Shown here in pieces: positions 18,171 through 26,806 of a DNA stretch of 64,000 bases. The notes under the pieces are model-generated. The model had not been told where the DNA came from, ran no database searches, and was given only the letters and a program-made list of their open reading frames with translations. This DNA is from Serpentinicella alkaliphila (GTDB taxonomy: Bacteria > Bacillota > Clostridia > Peptostreptococcales > Natronincolaceae). Position numbers and translations under genes: made by a program. The first letter of the stretch is position 1. Each line of letters begins with the position of its first letter. The stretch is from the NCBI RefSeq assembly GCF_018141405.1, contig NZ_CP058648.1:2754502-2818501 (forward strand), written 5' to 3'.

Positions 18171-18209
18171 CGCCTAATTTAAATTATATAATTAGTATTT
18201 ATCTGTTAA

Positions 18210-19829
18210 TTAACCAAGAATACCAGCTACGATAATACCCATGATACCAATCATTAATCCGTATACGATACATGGTCCAAGAGTTTTTCTAATAACGTCT
18301 CCCTCTTTACCAACAAGACCTACTACCGCTGTAGCAGCAACTACGTTGTGAACGCAGATCATATTTCCTGCAGCTCCACCCATAACTTGTTGCGCTAATA
18401 CAACATAAGTTGGTAATCCCATTTGAGTAGCAACGTCGTATTGGATAGGTGAGAATGTTAATGTAGAAACAGTTGCAGAACCTGTAATAAATGCTCCAAG
18501 AATTCCTAGGTAAGGAGCAACGTTATGCCATACTCCACCTAAACCAGCAGCCATTGCGATTGCAATATATCTAGGCATAGCAACAAATTCATTTGCATTC
18601 ATACCTGAGTTAGTGAATACTTGTACTAATGCTAATGTTGGAAGTAACGCAAGTGATGCACCTTGTACTGAACCAATAGATTCTTTAGAAGCTTTAATGA
18701 AACAATCAAATGATTTACCTTGAATTAATATTGCTGCTAATGCAGCTATAACTAGAATTGTTCCTGGTGAATAAAGTACTTGCCATCCAGAGTTGATTCC
18801 TTCGATTCCCATAATGTTTCTCCAAGTTAAGTCAACATTAGTTTGAGTAAATTTCTTTATAGCTGGTACAAGTCTTGTTACAAGTAATAAACCAACTACA
18901 ACTAAATATGGGCTCCATGCTGCAAATAATCCCATATCAGATTTTTTAGCCTCAACTTTGAATCCATCAACTAAAGCTTCTGTCCAAATTTCTTTTGGTT
19001 GTAAGAAACCTTTTTTTGCTGTAACAGATGCATATGAAATAACTACTAGTGAACTTACTATAGAAACGAATTCTGGTCCGAAAGCATGAGCTACAGTGAA
19101 AGCTGTTGCCGCATATACTACCCCAACAGATAATGTCCATGGGAACATAGCAAATGCATTAGACATTTTTCTTTCTTTACTAAAGAAGAAAACTAAAACA
19201 AATACTAAAAGAGAAGGAACAACTGTTGCAATGAATAAATCCATTGAAGTAACTCTTTTTGCGATTTCATGGAAGAAAGTTGATCTTGCTGCTAAGTCTT
19301 CAGCTGCAATTCCCATAATTCCTGGAATATTAGATAATCCAACAAGGTGTGGAGTTCCTACCGCTCCAAATGAAACAGGAACAGAGTTTGCTATTAATGC
19401 GATTGTTGCAGCAGCCATTGGAGTAAATCCAAGTGCAACCATTAGCGGTCCAACTACCGCCGCTGGAGTACCGAAACCTGCAGCACCTTCAATTAACGCT
19501 CCAAATAGGAAACCAACAATAATCGCCTGAACACGCATATCTGGTGAAATGTTTCTGAATCCTTCATTGATCCTATCTACTGCGCCAGTATGTTTTAGTG
19601 TATTTAATAGAACGATAGCACCAAATAGAATTAACATAATTGTTAATGCTCTATGAGAACCTTGTAAAATAGATGCAACGATAACATTGTTGTGAACTCC
19701 CCACACTGTAGAAGCCAATAATAAAAGAATAATAGCACTGAATGTCATCCCTTTTTTAGCAGGCATTCTAAAAAGAACTAAGAAAATAAATGGTGCAACA
19801 ATAGCACTAAATGCCGTTAACAATAACAT
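18210..19829 (-). CDS. lldP: L-lactate permease
   Basis: Integral membrane lactate/proton symporter of the LctP family, 539 residues, with about twelve to fourteen hydrophobic segments. Family landmarks are GFLFGALIEGAAGFGTPAAVVGPL-type sequence in the first third, FGAVGTPHLVG, and the C-terminal NMICVHNVVAATAVVG. It should bring L-lactate in (or let it out during fermentation). No lactate-utilisation lutABC or lldD gene is adjacent. The ATG follows AAGGGGGACAAGTGT. A short upstream reading frame overlaps the start, and an inverted repeat lies 95-135 bases upstream. Confidence 0.94.
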   Translation of the reverse strand: MLLLTAFSAIVAPFIFLVLFRMPAKKGMTFSAIILLLLASTVWGVHNNVIVASILQGSHRALTIMLILFGAIVLLNTLKHTGAVDRINEGFRNISPDMRVQAIIVGFLFGALIEGAAGFGTPAAVVGPLMVALGFTPMAAATIALIANSVPVSFGAVGTPHLVGLSNIPGIMGIAAEDLAARSTFFHEIAKRVTSMDLFIATVVPSLLVFVLVFFFSKERKMSNAFAMFPWTLSVGVVYAATAFTVAHAFGPEFVSIVSSLVVISYASVTAKKGFLQPKEIWTEALVDGFKVEAKKSDMGLFAAWSPYLVVVGLLLVTRLVPAIKKFTQTNVDLTWRNIMGIEGINSGWQVLYSPGTILVIAALAAILIQGKSFDCFIKASKESIGSVQGASLALLPTLALVQVFTNSGMNANEFVAMPRYIAIAMAAGLGGVWHNVAPYLGILGAFITGSATVSTLTFSPIQYDVATQMGLPTYVVLAQQVMGGAAGNMICVHNVVAATAVVGLVGKEGDVIRKTLGPCIVYGLMIGIMGIIVAGILG

Positions 19830-19894
19830 ACACTTGTCCCCCTTTGAATTTTAAATTCGATTTTTAACTCCCCCATCATTAACTTCGCTTTCAC
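19817..19894 (-). CDS. Possible 25-residue leader peptide overlapping lldP
   Basis: GTG at 19892-19894 is preceded by GGAGGTGGGA. The frame encodes MKAKLMMGELKIEFKIQRGT and ends in TAA at 19817-19819, 13 bases inside lldP in another reading frame. The overlap would couple its translation to that of lldP. It could equally be a chance frame in a purine-rich leader. Confidence 0.3.
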   Translation of the reverse strand: MKAKLMMGELKIEFKIQRGTSVCYC

Positions 19895-19924
19895 TCCCAC
19901 CTCCAAATTGAATATTTAATGTAC

Positions 19925-19964
19925 CATTGCATCAAATAATTATTTGTTCATTATTGATACAATG
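19925..19964 (-). promoter_or_regulatory. Inverted repeat upstream of lldP
   Basis: Arms CATTGCATCAA (19925-19935) and TTGATACAATG (19954-19964), ten matches in eleven, spaced by 18 bases. This is a candidate regulator-binding site for lactate permease control. Confidence 0.45.
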
Positions 19965-20498
19965 ACCTTCATAAGATAACCCTTTTTTTAGAAATCTTAT
20001 GCTAGTACCTTAATTATATTCAATAAATGGATTTTATTCAATACAAATCTTTAAAAAAAGGTTATAAAATTAACAATTTTTTTTATAATTATTACACAAA
20101 CCTTGTAATTTAAAGACTTTTATTGTATAAATTTAGTATATTTTTCCTGGTTAAAAAAGTAATTTCTTTTGAAGTTGATCATTTTTCTGACAAAGTGACT
20201 ATTTTTATGACAAAACCATAAGAGTTAATTTATAGGAGAATTGGATATCTGACTTAACCGTAAATACTCTTTATTTAAGAGTTATACAGGGTTTTGTCCG
20301 ATGTAATCTTATACTACTGGATTTAAAGTTATATAGCAATGTTAAATTTAGTATAATTATCTTTATTGCTCCTATTTAGGAAACCACTTTTTTTACAACT
20401 AATTTATATACTTAATTTTACTAAGATCTTATATACAAGATATGGCATGCATGTATATTATTACACTTTTGTATTCTTATTTTATAATCACATTAAAT
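19965..20498. other. Long AT-rich intergenic region between comEA and lldP
   Basis: No gene was found in ~530 bases. It holds a plus-strand TTGTAA, 17 bases, TATAAA at 20103-20131, and two spaced TGACAAA copies (about 20188 and 20207) each after a TTTTT run. No hairpin with a T run and no start codon with a ribosome-binding site is convincing. Confidence 0.35.
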
Positions 20499-21104
20499 CT
20501 ATTTTGCAGTAATACTGCCCTTAATATCATTAAATTTCTTTTCACCTATACCATTGACATTCTTTAATTCTTCAATGCTATTAAATTTTCCCTTTTCATT
20601 TCTATAATTAATAATTCTATCTGCCAGAGCAGGCCCTATACCTACTAAGCTTTCTAGCTCCTGCTTACTCGCACTATTTATATTAATTGATCCCTTACTA
20701 TTATTACTACTTACACTAGATTCTATATCTTCTAACTCTTCGCCTATGGCAAGTATATAAATAAAGTCTTCATCCACAAGTCTTTTAGCCAAGTTTATAC
20801 GCTTTCTATCCGCATTATCCATAAGTCCCCCAGCTGCGTGTACAACATCATTCATTCTAGAATCCGCATCTAATTCATAAAGTCCTGGATTTTTTACAGA
20901 ACCCTCTATATGCACAAAAATAGTTTGTTTAGCAATTGATTTACTTTCTAGATCGTTAACATCTTTTTTTATTTCCTGGTTAACAGCTGTACTTAAAATA
21001 TAAATTTTTTTCTTTTCGTTTAAATATCCTTTTATAAATACAGATATAACAATAATTACCAAAAACATTATAATTACTTGCTTTTGCTTTAAACTTACTT
21101 TCAT
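20499..21104 (-). CDS. comEA: ComEA-type helix-hairpin-helix DNA-binding protein
   Basis: Membrane-anchored DNA receptor of the competence family, 201 residues from the ATG at 21102-21104 (GAGGTG seven bases upstream). It has one membrane segment (about 9-26), a SLBB domain (IFVHIEGSVKNPGLYELD...VHAAGG, about 65-120) and a C-terminal double helix-hairpin-helix starting ININSASKQELESLVGIGPA and ending IEELKNVNGIGEKK. In B. subtilis ComEA binds incoming DNA. No comEB/comEC follows here, so a role in competence is inferred from family only. Confidence 0.88.
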   Translation of the reverse strand: MKVSLKQKQVIIMFLVIIVISVFIKGYLNEKKKIYILSTAVNQEIKKDVNDLESKSIAKQTIFVHIEGSVKNPGLYELDADSRMNDVVHAAGGLMDNADRKRINLAKRLVDEDFIYILAIGEELEDIESSVSSNNSKGSININSASKQELESLVGIGPALADRIINYRNEKGKFNSIEELKNVNGIGEKKFNDIKGSITAK

Positions 21105-21214
21105 TTTCATCACCTCAAAATAAAGATATTTGTTCCAATTTCTATAAATGAGTAATTTTTTCCTCTAAACATTTTATTTTTCTATTAAAAACATAAGATT
21201 TTTTTGTTATACTA

Positions 21215-21234
21215 TATAAGTCAGTATAAGTCAG
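21215..21234 (+). repeat. Two tandem copies of TATAAGTCAG before the carboxypeptidase gene
   Basis: A 10-bp unit occurs twice directly, one helical turn apart, 29 bases before the ATG at 21263 and just after a TATACT (21209-21214). Confidence 0.45.
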
Positions 21235-21262
21235 TCGATATATATAGGAAGGTGATTATACA

Positions 21263-22570
21263 ATGAAAAAACATATTTACTCTTTTATTCTAATAACTAT
21301 TCTACTGCTAGTAAACATGTCTGGAGCCTATGCACAACCCCTAGATATATCCTCTCCTAATGCAGTATTAATGGATTATACTACTGGTAAAGTAATATTT
21401 GACCATAACGCACATGTCCCTGCATATCCTGCAAGTACTACTAAGGTTCTTACTGCTTTACTAGCTTTAGAAAATCTAGATTTAAATGAAGTTCTAACTG
21501 TCGATTACGATATATATGTTATTGGATCTAGTATGTATTTAATGAAAGGCGAATCTTTTACAGTAGAAGAGTTAATACAGGCTTTAATGATTCGTTCTGC
21601 TAACGATGCTGCAGAGCTCTTAGCAATTCGTATTTCTGGATCTGTTGAAGAGTTTACTAATCTAATGAATAAACGTGCTAAAGAACTGGGTGCATTGAAT
21701 AGTAATTTTACTAATCCCCATGGATTACCTGATGATAACCATATAACTACAGCCTATGATTTAGCAATGATTACTAAGCAAGCCCTAAAGTTTGATAAAT
21801 TTAGAGAAATTATGAGTACGGTGAATTTACAATTTGAGCCTACTGAACAAACACCTGAAACTAGGTACTTTAGAAACTCGAATAGATTTCTCTGGGCTAC
21901 TGGAAGATCAAATCAAATTCTGTATAATGGACGTTACGTAGATATCAAGTACGATATTATAGATGGTGTAAAAACAGGATATACACCACAAGCCCGTAAC
22001 TGTTTAATCTCCTCCTCACTAAAAGATGGTCATAGGCTTATTGCTGTTGTTCTTGGTTCAGGTGGCGGAGAGGTATACTCTGATTCACGAAAGCTAATTG
22101 ATTATGGTTATGATAATTTCAAATTAGTTAATTTAATCAAGGGAAATAATGGTTACACTGATATATCTATAACTAACTCAAAGGCAAATACAACTACTTT
22201 ATACACTGCATCTGATTTACACGCAATTCTTCCAAAGGATTTTAATGAAAGTTTGTTAACTACTAGAATCGAAACTAAAAAAGATATTAAAGCCCCAATA
22301 AATGAAGGTAGTGTACTTGGAAATTTAGATTTTATTTACAATTCAGAAGTTGTTGGTACAGTCAACTTAATAAATTTAGATGAAGTTCAGTCAAAATCAT
22401 TTATAGTTAAATTGTTAAGCTTAAAAAGTATCTTCAGAATCCTATCCACTATATTTGTTTTATGGCAAGGATTAGTTATCTATCTTAGACTTTCGAAGCA
22501 AAAGATTAGAAAATTTGGTACGAAAAGATATGGCAACTCATATAAATTTAGTAGAAATTTATTTAAGTAA
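21263..22570 (+). CDS. D-alanyl-D-alanine carboxypeptidase (penicillin-binding protein, DacA/DacF type)
   Basis: Trims the terminal D-Ala from peptidoglycan pentapeptides. 435 residues, with a signal peptide at about 1-24 (cut after AYAQ-like sequence). The serine-peptidase S11 motifs are complete: STTK at 58-61, SAN at 112-114 and KTG at 237-239. The C-terminal region has a hydrophobic segment near 390-410, then a basic tail, so it is held at the outer face of the membrane. DacA versus DacF identity cannot be settled. The ATG follows AGGAAGGTGATTATACA. Confidence 0.93.
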   Translation: MKKHIYSFILITILLLVNMSGAYAQPLDISSPNAVLMDYTTGKVIFDHNAHVPAYPASTTKVLTALLALENLDLNEVLTVDYDIYVIGSSMYLMKGESFTVEELIQALMIRSANDAAELLAIRISGSVEEFTNLMNKRAKELGALNSNFTNPHGLPDDNHITTAYDLAMITKQALKFDKFREIMSTVNLQFEPTEQTPETRYFRNSNRFLWATGRSNQILYNGRYVDIKYDIIDGVKTGYTPQARNCLISSSLKDGHRLIAVVLGSGGGEVYSDSRKLIDYGYDNFKLVNLIKGNNGYTDISITNSKANTTTLYTASDLHAILPKDFNESLLTTRIETKKDIKAPINEGSVLGNLDFIYNSEVVGTVNLINLDEVQSKSFIVKLLSLKSIFRILSTIFVLWQGLVIYLRLSKQKIRKFGTKRYGNSYKFSRNLFK

Positions 22571-22580
22571 CACTAGAATA

Positions 22581-22609
22581 AAGGGAAGATATATGATATA
22601 TCTTCCCTT
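22581..22609. terminator. Bidirectional terminator between dac and sdaAA
   Basis: AAGGGAAGATATA and TATATCTTCCCTT form a 13-bp stem around TGA. It serves both convergent genes. Confidence 0.88.
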
Positions 22610-22639
22610 TGCTTTTTCTAATCATATATCACTTTATAG

Positions 22640-23524
22640 TTAGCTAAGTTCCTTCTCTAAAATTTCTTTCATTATTCTTTTGCCCGTAGGAGTTGCTGCT
22701 AAGCCTCCCATTGCTGTCTCTCTTAATTCCATAGGCATACACTTACCTACCCTATACATAGTATCTACTACTTCATCAAATGGTATAATACTCTTAACTC
22801 CAGCTAAAGCCATTTCAGCACTAATAAGTGCATTTGCAGAACCTATTGCATTCCTCATTTGACAAGGGGCTTCAACAAGTCCAGCAATTGGGTCACATAC
22901 TAAACCTAATGTGTTTTTTATTGTAAAAGAAGCTGCATCTAATGCCTTCTCCGGTGTTCCACCCATTAACTCAACAATAGCTCCAGCTGCCATAGCTGCT
23001 GCAGAACCAGTTTCTGCCTGACATCCACCCTCAGCACCTGCAACTGTTGCATTTCTTGTAATAATAAACCCAATGGCACTGGCTGTTAGCAGTGCTTTTA
23101 CTAACTCATCATCACTAAAGCCAAATTCTTCACTAACTGTTATAAACACCCCGGGTATAATGCCAGACGAGCCAGCAGTCGGCGCTGCCACAATTTTACC
23201 CATAGCAGAATTAACTTCAAGTACTGCCATTGACCTACTTATTGCCTTACTCATTAGTGGCCCACAAACAGACTTCTCCCTAATATTTCTTTCGTAAATC
23301 TTTTTAGCCTCACCACCAATTAGGCCGCTTAAAGATTTTACCTCTTGCTTTATTCCCACGGTTATGGAATCCTTCATAATCTTCAAGCTCTCTTGTAGCT
23401 TAATAATAATTAAGTCTTCAGAAACCCCTGTATATTTCATTTCCTTTTCTAACATTATTTCATGTATTTTTTTATTATGTAAAGAACAAAGCTCTAGAAG
23501 CTCTTTTCCGTTTGTAAAATTCAT
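22640..23524 (-). CDS. sdaAA: L-serine dehydratase, iron-sulfur alpha subunit
   Basis: Converts L-serine to pyruvate and ammonia with a [4Fe-4S] cluster; forms a heterodimer with the product of the upstream gene. 294 residues from the ATG at 23522-23524 (GAGGTG six bases before). It has GAEGGCQAETGSAAAMAAGA, the CDPIAGLVEAPCQMRNAIGSA segment with cluster cysteines, and GPLMSKAI near residues 87-94. sdaAB ends 17 bases upstream. Confidence 0.95.
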   Translation of the reverse strand: MNFTNGKELLELCSLHNKKIHEIMLEKEMKYTGVSEDLIIIKLQESLKIMKDSITVGIKQEVKSLSGLIGGEAKKIYERNIREKSVCGPLMSKAISRSMAVLEVNSAMGKIVAAPTAGSSGIIPGVFITVSEEFGFSDDELVKALLTASAIGFIITRNATVAGAEGGCQAETGSAAAMAAGAIVELMGGTPEKALDAASFTIKNTLGLVCDPIAGLVEAPCQMRNAIGSANALISAEMALAGVKSIIPFDEVVDTMYRVGKCMPMELRETAMGGLAATPTGKRIMKEILEKELS

Positions 23525-23541
23525 TTTTACCACCTCTTCTT

Positions 23542-24207
23542 TTATAAAGTAACTAAGTATGATCTTGAAATCCCATCAACTTCATTTATGCAGCCCAATA
23601 CTGCTTTTTCTATAGAGTCATCGGTTTCTATTATCATAAATGCATTCTCTCCTCGACCATATCGATACACACGCATAAAGGCAATATTTATATTGTTTTG
23701 TGCAAGTATTGTAGTTACTTTTGCAATAACCCCTGGTTTATCCTTGTGGGATATAATTAATGTCGTATAAGCTCCTGTGAACTCTAAGCTTAACCCATTT
23801 ATTTGACATACAACTATATTTCCTCCACCAATAGATGATCCTACTAATTCTACAATCTCATCATTTGGTTTAGTTATAGTTATTTTAACTGTATTGGGAT
23901 GTACCTCTCCCAAATCCCCTTCTATAAATCTATAATCAATGTTTTTCTCCTTAGCTAAATTAAACGAGTCCTTAATTCTTTCATCATCTGGATTAAATCC
24001 TAAAATCCCCCCTAATAAAGCCTTATCAGTTCCATGGCCTCTATAAGTTTTAGCAAATGATCCATGTAGTAAAAACTCAACTGATTTTATTTCTTTACAT
24101 GCTATTCTATATGCAACTTTACCTAATTTTGTTGCACCTGCCGTATGGGAACTAGATGGTCCTATCATACTGGGTCCTATAATGTCAAACAAGCTAAAAT
24201 CCTTCAC
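23542..24207 (-). CDS. sdaAB: L-serine dehydratase, iron-sulfur beta subunit
   Basis: Partner of SdaAA, 221 residues from the GTG at 24205-24207 (GGGGGG six bases before). The family opening FDIIGPSMIGPSSSHTAGA is near residues 7-25. The C-terminal ACT domain (KPGVIAKVTTILAQNNINIA, then RVYRYGRGENAFMIIETD) probably senses L-serine. Confidence 0.95.
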   Translation of the reverse strand: MKDFSLFDIIGPSMIGPSSSHTAGATKLGKVAYRIACKEIKSVEFLLHGSFAKTYRGHGTDKALLGGILGFNPDDERIKDSFNLAKEKNIDYRFIEGDLGEVHPNTVKITITKPNDEIVELVGSSIGGGNIVVCQINGLSLEFTGAYTTLIISHKDKPGVIAKVTTILAQNNINIAFMRVYRYGRGENAFMIIETDDSIEKAVLGCINEVDGISRSYLVTL

Positions 24208-24313
24208 CAAAATCCCCCCACTTCTTAATTAAATCACTATTATTATACACTAATAAATAAAAAATAAAACAAAAAGTAGTCCGGTTGTATTTTTTTATAA
24301 CCAAAAGTAATAA

Positions 24314-24340
24314 AGGACTTAAGATTAATATCCTAAGTCC
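24314..24340 (-). terminator. Weak terminator-like hairpin after ridA
   Basis: GGACTTA and TAAGTCC with further GAT/ATC pairing. The following T run is short, so read-through to sdaAB is possible. Confidence 0.5.
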
Positions 24341-24358
24341 CCTAATTTATTTGTTAAA

Positions 24359-24739
24359 TTAATCTACTATAGCTATTGCTTCAATCTCCACTCTAACATC
24401 TTTAGGTAATCTAGATACCTCAACACATGATCTCGCTGGTTTGTTTTCTTTAAAAAAGTCAGCATAGATACCATTAATAGTGTTAAAGTCATTCATGTCT
24501 TTAATGAAAACAGTTGTTTTAATAACATTACTAATACTTGTGCCTGCCTCAATCAAAATAGCCTCTAAATTTTTTAATACTTGTAATGTTTGTTCTTCTA
24601 TATTTTGAGAAACAATTTCCATAGTATTTGGGTCTAGCGGTATTTGACCAGAAGTGTAAACAATATTACCTACTTTTATGGCTTGTGAGTATGGGCCAAT
24701 AGCCTTTGGAGATTTGTCAGTACTAATAATTGTTTTCAT
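24359..24739 (-). CDS. ridA: RidA family enamine/imine deaminase
   Basis: Hydrolyses reactive 2-aminoacrylate and related imines made by amino-acid dehydratases. 126 residues, the normal size. The conserved [20 protein letters not shown] is at about 13-32 and the catalytic-arginine segment [12 protein letters not shown] is near 100-111. It lies just upstream of the serine dehydratase genes in the same direction, which fits a role in serine/threonine breakdown. The ATG follows AAGGAGGGTATTTTT. Confidence 0.95.
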   Translation of the reverse strand: MKTIISTDKSPKAIGPYSQAIKVGNIVYTSGQIPLDPNTMEIVSQNIEEQTLQVLKNLEAILIEAGTSISNVIKTTVFIKDMNDFNTINGIYADFFKENKPARSCVEVSRLPKDVRVEIEAIAIVD

Positions 24740-24900
24740 AAAAATACCCTCCTTAAATAATGGATTAAAAGTTTTGATGATATTAATTTATAAATACTTA
24801 TAGTGCGATAAAACATTCATGTTTTTTAATCACAGTTTGGATACTGCTTAGTTAATTTTCATTTTCATTTATAGACTTTTTTTGAGGCTCACCCATTTTT

Positions 24901-25977
24901 TTAATAAAATGAACAATCCATCTGGAGACCCTCTGCAACTTCCTTTATTTCATTTAAAGTTCTTTCATTTACAAGAATACCCTTTGCCAACCTATCTTCC
25001 ATAGCTTCAATTTCTTTTTCCCCGTGGGTGTAAATACGCTCTTTTCCCGCTGCTCTAAGGGTTTTTCTTATAAGCTCAAGGTATTCTGAGAGATGATTTT
25101 TTATTTCCTCCCTATCGCCGAATATATCTGGGTCTATTGCGATAAATCCATGACAACACCCGTCGATTCCGCCCTTCAAGCAGTTGTTACTTGTCATTCC
25201 CATGGAAAGGATAGAACTAAAGATTTCAACAATCATTCCATAGCCATAGCCCTTGTGTCCTCCATGAACTTCATCTGCTCCTCCAAGAGGAAGTATTCCC
25301 CCGCCTTTACCAGCATTGAAATTATCCAAAACTCTACCCGCATCCGTTGATTCTTCTCCCTTATCATCGAGAGCCCAGCCTTTTGGAAGTTCCTTTCCAA
25401 GCTTTCTGTATACTTCAAGCTTTCCGTGGGTTACTACTGTCGTGGAGGCATCAAAAAGAAAATCCACGGGTTCTGCAGGCATTGCACAGGCTATGGGGTT
25501 TGAGCCTAACATTGGAAGTCTACCATTTGTAGGTACCATTATGGCACCACTATTGGTAAAACTAAGTCCCAGGAGTCCTTCCTCGCAGGCCATCTTTGCA
25601 TAATAACCCGCAATTCCATAGTGGTTTGAATTTCTGACAGTTACAATTCCTACCCCTGTCTTATTAGCTTTTTCTATAGCCATTTTCATGCTCCTATATG
25701 CGGCTAACTGCCCCATACCGAAGTGAGCATCCAAGGTTGCAGATACTGGTGTTTCCTTAAGAATCTCAGTTTTATTGTATTTTTTTACCATTCCACTTTT
25801 TAGATTGTCATGATACATTTTAAATCTTTGGACACCATGACTTTCAATGCCGTAGAGGTCCGAAAGCAATATTACATCAGAAATTATCCTTGCTTCTTCC
25901 TCTGAAAATCCTGCCTTCTGAAATGATTCCTCAGAGAAAGCCCTCAGTGCCTTTTCTTCTATTCTATAGTAGCTCAT
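24901..25977 (-). CDS. Ldh family (type 2 malate/L-lactate dehydrogenase-like) NAD(P)H oxidoreductase
   Basis: NAD(P)-dependent 2-hydroxy/2-oxo acid (or cyclic imine) oxidoreductase of the Ldh_2 family, 358 residues from the ATG at 25975-25977 (GGGAAGGAT seven bases before). Family motifs are LYGIESHGVQR with the catalytic-type histidine at about 39-49, VRNSNHYGIAGYYA near 117-130, and LGSNPIA. The family includes malate, lactate, ureidoglycolate, sulfolactate and delta-1-piperideine-2-carboxylate reductases; the substrate cannot be assigned. The gene is visibly richer in G+C than its neighbours, suggesting acquisition. A perfect inverted repeat lies upstream, and the next gene upstream encodes a YheO/DauR-type regulator. 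Confidence 0.88.
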   Translation of the reverse strand: MSYYRIEEKALRAFSEESFQKAGFSEEEARIISDVILLSDLYGIESHGVQRFKMYHDNLKSGMVKKYNKTEILKETPVSATLDAHFGMGQLAAYRSMKMAIEKANKTGVGIVTVRNSNHYGIAGYYAKMACEEGLLGLSFTNSGAIMVPTNGRLPMLGSNPIACAMPAEPVDFLFDASTTVVTHGKLEVYRKLGKELPKGWALDDKGEESTDAGRVLDNFNAGKGGGILPLGGADEVHGGHKGYGYGMIVEIFSSILSMGMTSNNCLKGGIDGCCHGFIAIDPDIFGDREEIKNHLSEYLELIRKTLRAAGKERIYTHGEKEIEAMEDRLAKGILVNERTLNEIKEVAEGLQMDCSFY

Positions 25978-26038
25978 ATTTATCCTTCCCATTTAGTCAG
26001 CTTAGAACTTATATTATTTAGCTATTGTTATTGGATCC

Positions 26039-26066
26039 TTTGAGTATTTACATATTACATACTCAA
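26039..26066 (-). promoter_or_regulatory. Inverted repeat upstream of the Ldh-family gene
   Basis: TTGAGTAT (26040-26047) and ATACTCAA (26059-26066) are perfect 8-bp arms separated by 11 bases, 62-90 bases before the ATG. It is a candidate operator for the adjacent YheO-type regulator; it could also be a weak hairpin after that gene. Confidence 0.45.
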
Positions 26067-26151
26067 GCAAAATAAGTAGCTACTAATGTCTTCTGTGGCT
26101 CATTTAAATTTATTTTGGAGTCATATTTTTGATTTTTTGACACTACCTAAA

Positions 26152-26796
26152 TTAAGAATCCATTCTAATTTCATCAAGATAATTATATACTGTATATCTA
26201 GATACACATAATATTTTTGCTACATGGTCTATTGCACCTTTAATTAAGAATGCTCCCTGTTCATCTAGTTTTCTAACTATAACTACCTTTTCATCTTTGT
26301 TCATATATGCTACAGGTTTACCATAAGAATTTAAAGTATCTTCAACAACATTATTTAAGACGTCGTTAATATTATTAGATAAACTATCAAAACTAATTTC
26401 CCTCTTAATATCAGGTTGTATAAATTCATCTAGCACTTTGTGAGCAACGACAAATTCAGAAATATCAATATTTATGCATAATGCTCCAATAATTTTATTG
26501 TCCTCGTCTTTTATAAACATTGTTGAAGACTTTAATATTTTTCCGTTCACAGTCTTATTACTGTAGTTTATTATGTTTTCTGCAACTTCCTCTTCTCCTA
26601 AAGCCTGTATGCCCACGTCTAGCATTGGGCTATCAACAGTTCTTCCAGATACATGCCCGTTACTTATAGCAACAATTGACTTCTTCGATTTAGCTATTTG
26701 ATGTAACACTACTTCACAATTTTTACCCATAGTATTAGCTATACCATCTAGCAAAGGTATTAGGCCTCTTAATATTGGGTGTAAGTTTTCCCCCAT
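26152..26796 (-). CDS. YheO/DauR-type PAS and helix-turn-helix regulator
   Basis: Transcription regulator, 214 residues from the ATG at 26794-26796, which has AGGAGGTAAAC in front. The N-terminal YheO-type PAS domain (about 1-115) includes GKNCEVVLHQI and MFIKDEDNKIIGALCINID. The C-terminal helix-turn-helix (about 165-212) contains GAIDHVAKILCVSRYTVYNY. The relative DauR represses D-arginine catabolism genes in Pseudomonas. It starts 10 bases after leuS and probably has read-through from it. The target is likely the downstream Ldh-family gene (inference). Confidence 0.85.
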   Translation of the reverse strand: MGENLHPILRGLIPLLDGIANTMGKNCEVVLHQIAKSKKSIVAISNGHVSGRTVDSPMLDVGIQALGEEEVAENIINYSNKTVNGKILKSSTMFIKDEDNKIIGALCINIDISEFVVAHKVLDEFIQPDIKREISFDSLSNNINDVLNNVVEDTLNSYGKPVAYMNKDEKVVIVRKLDEQGAFLIKGAIDHVAKILCVSRYTVYNYLDEIRMDS

Positions 26797-26806
26797 GTTT
26801 ACCTCC

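Noticed and set aside
20103-20131. TTGTAA-17-TATAAA promoter in the comEA-lldP gap
   Set aside because: The surrounding DNA is so AT-rich that such matches are expected, and no gene or hairpin follows on that strand.
21215-21234. Two TATAAGTCAG repeats as a possible phage attachment site
   Set aside because: Only 10 bp, directly adjacent copies, no integrase or tRNA nearby; more likely a regulatory or chance repeat.
25093-25603. Several open frames opposite and out of frame with the Ldh-family gene
   Set aside because: They are shadows produced by the higher G+C of that gene; the real frame has all family motifs.
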